Shown here in pieces: positions 1-6,185 of a DNA stretch of 6,302 nt (its first letter is position 1; each line of letters starts with the position of its first letter). The notes under the pieces are model-generated. The model ran no database searches, was not told the DNA's origin, and saw nothing but the letters and a program-made list of their open reading frames with translations. Location of the stretch: positions 1-6,302 of the forward strand of contig WJIN01000383.1 of NCBI GenBank assembly GCA_014730295.1. Reading direction: 5' to 3'. The position numbers and the translations under genes are program-made. The DNA comes from Promethearchaeota archaeon (GTDB lineage Archaea; Asgardarchaeota; Lokiarchaeia; Sigynarchaeales; SOKP01).

Positions 1-141
1 ATCTTCAAAAGGGTAAGATATTTGTTCTCCTTGATAGGGAAATGATTCGATCCCCTCATTTCGAGGCCCGCCTCTTCCTGTACCTGTGGGATCTCCTCCC
101 TGGATCATAAAATCATCAATTACTCGATGAAAGGTGATTCC
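1..141 (-). CDS. Cyclophilin-type peptidyl-prolyl isomerase, internal fragment (no start, cut by left edge)
   Basis: Read on the minus strand from 141 to 1, 47 codons give [18 protein letters not shown], then TGTGRGGP and a tail ending YPFED. This is the catalytic heart of a cyclophilin, a cis-trans prolyl isomerase acting in protein folding. FHRVI carries the catalytic arginine, and FMIQGGDP with TGTGRGG is the family signature. The segment after GRGGP ([17 protein letters not shown]) is longer than the short turn usual in small cyclophilins. The N-terminal strands that should precede GIT are absent: upstream the frame reads [10 protein letters not shown], unlike any cyclophilin, and meets a TGA at 183-181 with no ATG, GTG or TTG before GIT. 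As assembled it therefore cannot be a complete gene. The missing N-terminal part matches what is encoded at 6186-6302. The family call is firm; whether the break is real DNA or an artefact is open. Confidence 0.88.
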
Positions 142-435
142 GATCCCTATAATTATTCGGGTATTAGTAATTTTATCTTTTCAATTCTATTTTTACTCAT
201 AGGACCAACAGGGGCGATGATTAGCGGAGCATTGACATATCTGTTTTCTCGATCAAAAAGATCTGATGATCAAGTTGCTGAATACATTTCTGATATTGAA
301 TCTAAACCTATCAAACCGACTACTGAAACCACAGAAGATAAAACAAAATTTGAGGCAAAAAAGTACTGCTCAAGTTGTGGATCATCTGTTCCTCAAGGAG
401 CTAAATTCTGTCCTATCTGCGGTTCAAAAATATAA
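127..435 (+). CDS. Membrane-anchored zinc-ribbon protein, N-terminus probably lost at the junction
   Basis: The frame encodes a hydrophobic stretch (residues about 13-40, [20 protein letters not shown] and on), a polar linker rich in Lys, Thr and Glu (41-79), and a C-terminal zinc ribbon [20 protein letters not shown]. Its two CxxC knuckles, Cys81/84 and Cys95/98, should bind one zinc. Such ribbons are common on small archaeal membrane proteins; the function is unknown. The nominal ATG at 127 is suspect. It is simply the antisense of the His codon in the cyclophilin FHRV motif, it has no ribosome binding site, and codons 127-141 lie inside the cyclophilin fragment. Native sequence probably begins at about 142 and the real start is outside the window. 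An internal ATG at 217 is in frame but would cut the hydrophobic segment. The next gene starts 25 bases downstream. Confidence 0.6.
   Translation: MKGDSDPYNYSGISNFIFSILFLLIGPTGAMISGALTYLFSRSKRSDDQVAEYISDIESKPIKPTTETTEDKTKFEAKKYCSSCGSSVPQGAKFCPICGSKI
141..142. other. Probable inversion breakpoint or chimeric assembly junction
   Basis: Cyclophilin homology on the minus strand stops abruptly at 141, and plus-strand coding for an unrelated membrane protein starts at once. The missing upstream half of the cyclophilin ends exactly at 6302 on the other strand. Joining 6302 to the complement of 141 restores ...[14 protein letters not shown]... in frame. The boundary is set by homology, so it could be a few bases either way. 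No clear inverted repeat or recombinase site is visible at the junction. The cause, assembly chimera or genuine inversion, is inferred. Confidence 0.6.
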
Positions 436-438
436 ATT
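430..438 (+). promoter_or_regulatory. TATA-like box for the 461 gene
   Basis: ATATAAATT overlaps the stop codon of the zinc-ribbon gene and is centred about 27 bases before the ATG at 461. That is the usual distance from an archaeal TATA box to the transcript start, so the message would begin at or next to the start codon. No Shine-Dalgarno sequence is present. Base composition here is very AT-rich, so a chance match is possible. Confidence 0.4.
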
Positions 439-460
439 AAAAATACAAAAATTTATTTTC

Positions 461-1033
461 ATGAGTATTAGACAAAGATTTCAACGTTTTAGATTACTCC
501 TTAATGATATTAAGCCAATTCTTTTATCCCATCATCCTAATTGTGATAAATTTTCTGAACACGTCTATCATTTGGGAAGATATAAACTATGTATAGGATG
601 CTTTACCTATTACCCGACAATTCTTATCACAATCATTTTGAGTTCAATTTTTTTTGATATGAGCCCACAAACAATTATCACTTTATTCTTTTCATCTTTT
701 CTTTTTTTTCTACCGCTCATTCTAAATTTTTTAGAATTGACTAAGTTTAAAATCTTGAAAATTCTTACTAAAGTTTCAATTGGTATTGGAACAGGTTGGT
801 ATATTCTTTCTATTGCTTATATACCATTTCTCCCTCTAATAATAAAAATTCTCTCAATTATGGAAATTAGCTTTTTTACTGGTGTAATTGCGTACATAAG
901 AGCAAATAGGCTTGAAAAAGAATGCAGGGAGTGTAAGTATAAAAAAGATTGGAATAATTGTCCTGGAATGGCTGATATTACGAAGAATTTGTACCTTCAT
1001 GGTTTTAAAAAAAGGGAAAAAACCATACCCTAG
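461..1033 (+). CDS. Four-helix membrane protein with paired cysteine clusters, function unknown
   Basis: 190 residues. A soluble N-terminal segment contains SHHPNCDKF (His24, His25, Cys28) and YKLCIGCF (Cys44, Cys47). About four hydrophobic helices follow, roughly at 51-66, 72-91, 103-122 and 124-147. A soluble tail carries ECRECKYKKDWNNCPGM (Cys155, Cys158, Cys167). With four helices both ends would lie on the same face, so the two clusters could build one or two metal sites. The HP-C...LCxxC pattern before the helices recalls the DUF2085-type membrane proteins, but this match is tentative and gives no function. The frame stays open upstream to 266, but that part overlaps the zinc-ribbon gene and reads as low-complexity Lys/Leu/Asn. 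ATG 461 is chosen because it starts just after the previous stop and has a TATA-like box at the right distance. It probably forms a unit with the preceding zinc-ribbon gene, though it may have its own promoter. Confidence 0.8.
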   Translation: MSIRQRFQRFRLLLNDIKPILLSHHPNCDKFSEHVYHLGRYKLCIGCFTYYPTILITIILSSIFFDMSPQTIITLFFSSFLFFLPLILNFLELTKFKILKILTKVSIGIGTGWYILSIAYIPFLPLIIKILSIMEISFFTGVIAYIRANRLEKECRECKYKKDWNNCPGMADITKNLYLHGFKKREKTIP

Positions 1034-1050
1034 ATTTTTTATTAAAAAAT
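1034..1050 (+). terminator. T-run terminator after the 461 gene
   Basis: Immediately after the TAG stop comes ATTTTTTATTAAAAAAT, a run of six T followed by a short A/T-only inverted repeat (7-base arms, 3-base loop). Archaeal RNA polymerase can terminate on a T-run alone; the hairpin would be weak. Further T-runs at 1081-1085 and 1099-1104 could act as back-ups. Confidence 0.4.
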
Positions 1051-1120
1051 TCCCTAAAAAATAATAAAAATTAAGATTCCTTTTTAGTAATATACAACTT
1101 TTTTAATCAAATAGAGATTT

Positions 1121-1130
1121 GTTTAAAGAA
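1121..1130 (+). promoter_or_regulatory. TATA-like box for the phosphohexomutase gene
   Basis: GTTTAAAGAA is centred about 23 bases before the ATG at 1148, and no Shine-Dalgarno sequence lies between. This fits a leaderless message. A second candidate, AATATACAA near 1089-1097, would give a leader of some 25-30 bases. Confidence 0.35.
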
Positions 1131-1147
1131 TAGGGTAGCAAAACCAA

Positions 1148-2632
1148 ATGACAACTGAAAAAAAAGTGCGCAAAGAAAGCAAGATTTCAAATATATTTGG
1201 CACGAGTGGAATTAGAAAAATATTTCTAAATTATAGTGAAAATGACTTAATGTTTACACCGCATATGGCTTTAGATGTAGGATTAGCGTTAGGTACATAT
1301 TTAAACAGAAAAACCTCCAAGTTTCCTAACGGAACGACGGTCGTAATTGGACGGGACATCAGAATGTCCGCACTTCCCGTCGAATATGCGCTGATCTCTG
1401 GATTAATAAGCGCGGGATGTACCGTCAAAACGCTGGGAATAGTGACTACTCCAACATTGGCAATATCATTGGAATTAATGGATGCTGATGCAGGATGTAT
1501 GATTACAGCCAGCCATAATACGCCCGAATACATCGGTCTAAAATTTTGGAATCCCTCGGGGATGGGATTTACCCCTGAGCAGGAAGAGGAAATTTCAAAA
1601 ATATATGAAGATAAAAGCTTTATTAAAACCGAATGGGATCAAGTCGGGAAAGTCACCACTATAAACGATATTAATGACTCCCATATTTATGCGATTACAG
1701 ACAAGATCAAGTTTGATGGGAAAGATTTAAACGTAATTGTTGACCCTGGGAATGGTTCGAGTTGCGAAATTGTTCCGAAGTTACTGAGCAGTTATAATAT
1801 TAATCTTACAACGCTTAACGCGAATATGGACGGACATTTTCCTGGAAGACATAGTGAACCGAGTAAAGAAAATTTAATCCAGATTTCAAAATTTCTAAAA
1901 ACCTCTCAAGTGGAGGATATCGGCTTGGCTCTTGATGGGGATGCTGATAGAATTATTTTTCTCGACGAAAAGGGAGAAATAATAGATCCTATAAGGCTTT
2001 TAGCTCTTATGGCGAAATATGAACTTCAGAAGCAAGATGGAGGGATGATAAATGGGAGAAACAAAATAATTGTCACTCCGATAAACTCATCAAGCTTATT
2101 AGAGGATGTCTTAAATCCCTTAGACTGTGAGGTTGAAAGATGTGAAGTAGGAGATATTAAAGTAGCGATAACATTAAAGGAGAAGAATGGATTTTTAGGA
2201 GGAGAAAATTCAGGAACTTATATCTGGCCAGATATCCACTATGGACCAGATTCTATTGCCACTATAGCACGGGTTTTAAAAATGATGGTGCAAGAAGAGA
2301 AAAGTCTCAGGCAATTATTAGAAAACATTCCGAAATATCCATTCTATCGTCAAAGTTATCGATTAAAGAAGGATATTCCATTCACAGATGAAATCATTCA
2401 AAATATTATAACTATAATGAAGAATACTTTTGAATATCTTGGAAAAGAAATTTTAAGAATTAATAGGATGGACGGGGTTCGATTTGATTATGATGAAGGT
2501 TGGATATTAATAAGAAGATCAGGAACAAGTCCGTATCTTAGAATTTCGGGTGAATCCAATATAAATATGGAGAAATCTGTGGAAATTAATAAAATTGCTA
2601 CGCAAAAAATGAGGGAATTGGATTTAATTTAG
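1148..2632 (+). CDS. Alpha-D-phosphohexomutase (phosphoglucomutase / phosphomannomutase / phosphoglucosamine mutase family)
   Basis: 494 residues, slightly longer than the usual 450-460 of archaeal members. The enzyme moves phosphate between C1 and C6 of a hexose or hexosamine in the cytoplasm, through a phosphoserine. All four family loops are present: the N-terminal FGTSGIR (17-23) with GRD (68-70); the catalytic serine loop TASHNTPEYIG with Ser122; the metal loop DGDADR (263-268), which binds magnesium; the sugar loop GGENSG (351-356); and the C-terminal phosphate loop RRSGTSPYLRI (456-466). The last two are atypical. Most relatives have GE-x-SGH and R-P-SGTEP, whereas here Thr follows the SG, Arg replaces Pro, and Ser replaces Glu. 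The enzyme is therefore probably active, but its substrate (glucose, mannose or glucosamine phosphate) cannot be read from motifs, so no gene symbol is given. It stands alone on this strand and converges with the DRTGG gene. Confidence 0.93.
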   Translation: MTTEKKVRKESKISNIFGTSGIRKIFLNYSENDLMFTPHMALDVGLALGTYLNRKTSKFPNGTTVVIGRDIRMSALPVEYALISGLISAGCTVKTLGIVTTPTLAISLELMDADAGCMITASHNTPEYIGLKFWNPSGMGFTPEQEEEISKIYEDKSFIKTEWDQVGKVTTINDINDSHIYAITDKIKFDGKDLNVIVDPGNGSSCEIVPKLLSSYNINLTTLNANMDGHFPGRHSEPSKENLIQISKFLKTSQVEDIGLALDGDADRIIFLDEKGEIIDPIRLLALMAKYELQKQDGGMINGRNKIIVTPINSSSLLEDVLNPLDCEVERCEVGDIKVAITLKEKNGFLGGENSGTYIWPDIHYGPDSIATIARVLKMMVQEEKSLRQLLENIPKYPFYRQSYRLKKDIPFTDEIIQNIITIMKNTFEYLGKEILRINRMDGVRFDYDEGWILIRRSGTSPYLRISGESNINMEKSVEINKIATQKMRELDLI

Positions 2633-2650
2633 GACCTACCACCTTTAATT

Positions 2651-2682
2651 TTAGTAGATATTAATATCCTAAGTTATTTTTT
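2651..2682. terminator. Convergent intergenic palindrome and T-run
   Basis: The 53-base gap between two converging genes holds a perfect 12-base palindrome, GATATTAATATC (2657-2668). It is flanked by TTAG (2651-2654) and CTAA (2669-2672), which extend the stem with a 2-base bulge. Six T follow at 2677-2682. On the plus strand this is a reasonable terminator for the phosphohexomutase gene. On the minus strand there is no comparable T-run, so two-way action is uncertain. Confidence 0.4.
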
Positions 2683-2685
2683 CAA

Positions 2686-3750
2686 TCATTTTAACAATAT
2701 ATCCCAATCAAGCGCATCCTTTACTAAGTCTAAGACCAATTCTATCTCATCTTCTTGAATTCCCGGTTTTATTTTCTCCATATTTCTAAGGGTTGTGTAC
2801 GTATCGGAAGGACTAATAATAATGGGGACGTTTTTGTTGTTTGCTGCGGTGATTACAGAAGTATCCGGCTTCATAAATCCTGTCAAAATGAGGCACGAAA
2901 TATCCTCATTGAGGGCGGTGAGAGCTAAATCTGAACGATCCCCTCCAGTAATGAATGCGACTTTTTTCACTTGTCTCAGATATCGAAGGGCTGCTTGCGG
3001 TCCCATAGCGCCAACCAGATAGGTTTCTGAACGATTCTCAAGAGAAGGGGATGCTGCCTCATTAATGAGAGTGCCTCCAATCGCTTCCTTTATTTCTGAT
3101 ACTCTGGGTGCTAAAAGCTTTAGACTTTTTCCAATAATCCCAATAATTGGAATATCATATCTCCGAATATGTTCTTCTTGTAGTTCTTTGATGCGTGCAA
3201 AGTAATCGTGATCGATTTTATTGAAAATAATACCTTTAATATTAATATCTCGATAATCAAAATAACGTTTCGTGAAGAAAATATTATCAATACTCTTATC
3301 AGAAGATTCTGTCTCAATATAAACTAAATTATTGATATCTAATGCCTTAGCAATCGACACATCATCCACACCTACGCGAATATACTTTTTGATGCTTTGA
3401 GCACCCTCTATTATAATATAATCATACTGCTTTGCTTCTTCTTGATAAGCATTTTTTATTCGATCGATAAATTCTTCTTTTTTATCAGCATTAATAAGAT
3501 CAATATAGAAGCATTCGGGAATCGATATGGGAGAGAGTAAATCGTATGGAAGTTCAGTAATATCCACACAACTTTGTAAAAAGCCAACATCTGTATCTGC
3601 CTTATTTGTAAATGTTGATTTGGGTGTTCCGATTGGTTTAAAATATCCAACTTTTTTCCCATCCCTTTTTAATTTTTGAATAATTCCGATAGAAAGGAGC
3701 GTTTTTCCTACCCTTTCGTTCAGAGACACTAAATATATTCCTTTTGCCAT
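2686..3750 (-). CDS. BioD-like P-loop plus DRTGG domain protein (phosphotransacetylase N-terminal-like)
   Basis: 354 residues in two domains. Residues 1-215 resemble the dethiobiotin-synthetase-like fold: KGIYLVSLNERVGKT at the P-loop, GYFKPIG (35-41), ADTD (51-54) and YIIIEGAQS (111-119). Residues about 240-345 are a DRTGG domain with VAFITGGDRSDL (264-275) and a closing IIISPSDTYTT. The same two domains form the non-catalytic N-terminal part of long phosphotransacetylases; no phosphotransacetylase catalytic domain follows here. The P-loop is degenerate: GKT (15-17) is intact, but the leading Gly of the Walker A motif is Ser or Leu. In archaea such stand-alone proteins are often linked to ADP-forming acyl-CoA synthetase genes, as here, and a sensing or regulatory role in acyl-CoA/acetate metabolism is an inference. 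It is the second gene of the operon, 60 bases after the synthetase. The start at 3750 is supported by a Shine-Dalgarno sequence. Confidence 0.87.
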   Translation of the reverse strand: MAKGIYLVSLNERVGKTLLSIGIIQKLKRDGKKVGYFKPIGTPKSTFTNKADTDVGFLQSCVDITELPYDLLSPISIPECFYIDLINADKKEEFIDRIKNAYQEEAKQYDYIIIEGAQSIKKYIRVGVDDVSIAKALDINNLVYIETESSDKSIDNIFFTKRYFDYRDINIKGIIFNKIDHDYFARIKELQEEHIRRYDIPIIGIIGKSLKLLAPRVSEIKEAIGGTLINEAASPSLENRSETYLVGAMGPQAALRYLRQVKKVAFITGGDRSDLALTALNEDISCLILTGFMKPDTSVITAANNKNVPIIISPSDTYTTLRNMEKIKPGIQEDEIELVLDLVKDALDWDILLK

Positions 3751-3756
3751 TCTAAT

Positions 3757-3761
3757 CCTCT
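3757..3761 (-). promoter_or_regulatory. Shine-Dalgarno sequence deciding the DRTGG start
   Basis: On the minus strand AGAGG lies 6 bases before the ATG at 3750. It is the only clear ribosome binding site in the window and belongs to the only gene that is plainly downstream in an operon. The genes that head transcripts lack one. The rest of the 60-base spacer (3762-3810) is A/T-rich; an A-rich stretch near 3778-3792 could serve as a weak internal promoter. Confidence 0.6.
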
Positions 3762-3810
3762 ATACTTTTGTAATATTCTATTTTATTTAATTAATTTCTA
3801 ACTTTAATTT

Positions 3811-5979
3811 TTATTCTCTACCGAGAGTAACTTTGATATCGACGGCGCTATAACCCTCAATAAAAGACAAAAGCGGATTTATATCTACCTCTACGATTTG
3901 TGGAAAATCATTTACCAATTGCGCTAATCTTTGAAGCACTTCTATGACTGCATCGATATCAGAAGGTTGTTCACCTCTCACACCTTGCAATAATCGATAT
4001 ACTTTTGTTTTCTGGAGCATGGCTATCGCATCGTCCTTCGTAAATTTATAGGACAAGGCAAAAGCAACATCCTCCAAGAAATTTGCATAAATTCCACCTG
4101 AACCCACCATTACCATCGGACCAAATTGGGGATCTCTAGACATCCCCAAAATTAGTTCATTAACTTTCTCTTTTCGGCTGAAATCTATCATCTCTTGAAT
4201 CTCAACACCATATATTTTCGCATTCTGAGGGCCAAATTTCTTAGCTTTATTCACAATTTCAATGTATGCTTCAAAAGCATCCTCAGGTTTGTTAATATTT
4301 TTGACAATCCCTCCAATATCAGATTTATGGGTAATTTGAGGGCTCACGATTTTCATAATCGCATTTCCAATTTTTGGTTGGATTTCCATTGCCTCTCGAG
4401 GAGTATGAGCCAATTTAGATTTGGGAGATTTGATTCCATAACATTCAAACATCTCAGCTGTTTCCGTACCTAATAATACGGTTCTTTCGTCTTTTCTAAC
4501 TTCCTCGATTATTTCTTTTACTCTTTTCTTATTTACTTCAAATTCGGGAATTTCTAGTTCTGAGAGAGGGGTTTCTTCTAAGTATTTTCTTCTTTCAATC
4601 ATTGTTTTTAAAGAATGAGCCCCTCGGTCGGGAAACTGATAGCACGGAATATGGTTATCTTTTAAGTATTTCCTAGCCTCTGCTATCGATTTTTCTCCGA
4701 TGAACGCACACATAACTGTTTTATCTTGGAGATGTTTCGAGGTGATTTGATGAATTAATTCTGCCACTTTTTTAGGTTTTGTTTGTGCTTGTGGAGTCAA
4801 AATAATTAAACATCCATGGGTGCTGATTTGGGTTGAGTCAGTATCCTCATTATTTTCTTTACGATTGATCCCAAATAATGTTTTTAGAGTAAAAACGTAT
4901 CTTTCCGGAGTAGCATCTCCAACTATGTCTACAGGGTTGAATATAGCTGCCTCTTGAGGTAAATTTTCTCTCAAAATATGAAGAATCTTCTCCGAAAACT
5001 CTGCTAATTTCAGATTCTCGCTTGAAAAAGCGTCAGTTGCGACTATCCCTGGACCCCCAGCATTAGTTATAATCGCAAATGAATTTTGTTTGGGTATCGG
5101 TTGGTATAGAAATATTTCTCCAAAATCAAATAAATCCTCAATGGTTTTCGCCCGAATCACCCCACTTTTATTAAATGCTAAATCATATGCTTTATCAGAA
5201 CCCGCTAAAGCACCTGTATGGCTAGAAGCTGCTCGAGCTCCCGCTTCACTCTTCCCAGATTTTAATATAATTATCGGTTTTTTTTGTGATGCTCTTGGAA
5301 CAACCTCTAAAAACCTATCACCATCTTTGATACTCTCTAGATAACATAATACAACTTTCGCATTCTCATCATCAGCTAAATATTCAATAAAATCAACGGC
5401 TCCTAAATCTGCCTTATTCCCAAGACTAATATTACAATAGAATCCATAACTTTGTTCCATAGAATAATCCATCATCCCCGTGAGCATAGCTCCCGACTGG
5501 GAAATCATTGCGATATGCCCTTTTTTGGGTGTATCAACAGCAAAGGAACCGTTATAATTTGTCCCAATAAACCCTAAACAATTTGGTCCTAAAATACGCA
5601 TATCATACTCTTTCGAAACTTGTTTCAGCTGTTCTTCTCTCTCTGCTCCTTCACCACCGATCTCTTTAAATCCAGCAGAGATTATAATTAATCCCTTTAC
5701 TCCTTTTTCTCCACATTCTTTGGCTACATCAACCACAAATTTGCTAGGTATGACAAAAATAGCAATTTCAATCTCGTCGGGAACGTCTAACACACTCTGG
5801 TAAGCTTTTAGATCTAAAATTCTTTTATGTCCTGGATTGATGGGATATATTTCTCCCTTATATCCGGAATTAATAATGTTTTGAAGAACTGTATTACCCA
5901 CCTTTCCTTCGGTTTCACTTGCGCCAATGACAGCTATGCTTTTTGGATTAAAGAAGTAAGATATGTCAGATTCAGGCAT
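3811..5979 (-). CDS. acd: ADP-forming acetyl/acyl-CoA synthetase, fused alpha-beta chain
   Basis: 722 residues, full length for the single-chain form. It converts acyl-CoA, ADP and phosphate to free acid, CoA and ATP, the energy-conserving last step of acetate or amino-acid fermentation in many archaea; it is cytoplasmic. The alpha part (1 to about 465) opens with the CoA-binding Rossmann motif FFNPKSIAVIGAS (9-21) and GPNCLG (131-136), then SQSGAM (160-165) in the succinyl-CoA-ligase-like region. SSHTGALAGS (252-261) carries His254, the expected phosphohistidine, followed by NAGGPG (306-311). The beta part (about 480-722) is an ATP-grasp domain with KIVSPQITHKSDIGG (543-557), including His551, and GPMVMVGSGGIYANF (620-634); EVDINPLL (697-704) contributes to metal and nucleotide binding. 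An acidic insert near 371-386 (NRKENNEDTDST) looks like a surface loop. The acyl specificity is not readable. It heads an operon with the DRTGG gene and has no ribosome binding site before its ATG. Confidence 0.95.
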   Translation of the reverse strand: MPESDISYFFNPKSIAVIGASETEGKVGNTVLQNIINSGYKGEIYPINPGHKRILDLKAYQSVLDVPDEIEIAIFVIPSKFVVDVAKECGEKGVKGLIIISAGFKEIGGEGAEREEQLKQVSKEYDMRILGPNCLGFIGTNYNGSFAVDTPKKGHIAMISQSGAMLTGMMDYSMEQSYGFYCNISLGNKADLGAVDFIEYLADDENAKVVLCYLESIKDGDRFLEVVPRASQKKPIIILKSGKSEAGARAASSHTGALAGSDKAYDLAFNKSGVIRAKTIEDLFDFGEIFLYQPIPKQNSFAIITNAGGPGIVATDAFSSENLKLAEFSEKILHILRENLPQEAAIFNPVDIVGDATPERYVFTLKTLFGINRKENNEDTDSTQISTHGCLIILTPQAQTKPKKVAELIHQITSKHLQDKTVMCAFIGEKSIAEARKYLKDNHIPCYQFPDRGAHSLKTMIERRKYLEETPLSELEIPEFEVNKKRVKEIIEEVRKDERTVLLGTETAEMFECYGIKSPKSKLAHTPREAMEIQPKIGNAIMKIVSPQITHKSDIGGIVKNINKPEDAFEAYIEIVNKAKKFGPQNAKIYGVEIQEMIDFSRKEKVNELILGMSRDPQFGPMVMVGSGGIYANFLEDVAFALSYKFTKDDAIAMLQKTKVYRLLQGVRGEQPSDIDAVIEVLQRLAQLVNDFPQIVEVDINPLLSFIEGYSAVDIKVTLGRE

Positions 5980-6004
5980 GATGGTTGAATTTATTGAATA
6001 TTGA

Positions 6005-6012
6005 GTTTATAC
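6005..6012 (-). promoter_or_regulatory. TATA-like box for the synthetase operon
   Basis: On the minus strand GTATAAAC is centred about 29 bases before the ATG at 5979, so the message would start within a few bases of the start codon. A second candidate, TTTTATAAAA (6047-6056), is a stronger match but lies about 70 bases upstream and would give a leader of about 45 bases. Which one is used cannot be decided from sequence. Confidence 0.4.
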
Positions 6013-6157
6013 TTAGAACGTATTTTTAAGATTAATTAAATTTTCATTTTATAAAAATCTTCAAATTGTAAATTATTAGATAATGTTTTGAGGCTAAGTT
6101 AGTTTTTTCTGTTTATTGTTGCTCGAGTAATCATGAATTAAACTAAACCTTAATTCT

Positions 6158-6165
6158 TTTATAAA
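6158..6165 (+). promoter_or_regulatory. TATA box for the cyclophilin gene
   Basis: TTTATAAA is a canonical archaeal TATA box, centred 24-25 bases before the ATG at 6186. Transcription would begin essentially at the start codon, and there is no Shine-Dalgarno sequence, so a leaderless message is likely. With the oppositely directed boxes at 6005-6012 and 6047-6056, this makes 5980-6185 a divergent promoter region. I see no RNA gene or other repeat in it. Confidence 0.55.
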
Positions 6166-6185
6166 CCAAATCTTTATCTATTAAC

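Noticed and set aside
142..153. Similarity between GATCCCTATAAT at 142 and GATTTTATAAT at 6292-6302 as a recombination site or terminal repeat
   Set aside because: Only TATAAT and GAT are shared, the copies are direct rather than inverted, and the AT content makes such a match likely by chance.
266..460. Upstream extension of the 461 gene to an ATG at 266
   Set aside because: It overlaps the zinc-ribbon coding sequence in another frame, its translation is low-complexity Lys/Leu/Asn, and the TATA-like box favours the start at 461.
1231..1533. Minus-strand open frame of 100 codons inside the phosphohexomutase gene
   Set aside because: It lies antisense to the catalytic-serine region of a clearly conserved enzyme, and its translation shows no recognisable domain.
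2795..5344. Short plus-strand frames (2795-3022, 4195-4473, 5090-5344) and minus-strand frames (3120-3317, 3456-3662) within the operon
   Set aside because: All lie inside well-conserved coding sequence in other frames and show no motif of their own.
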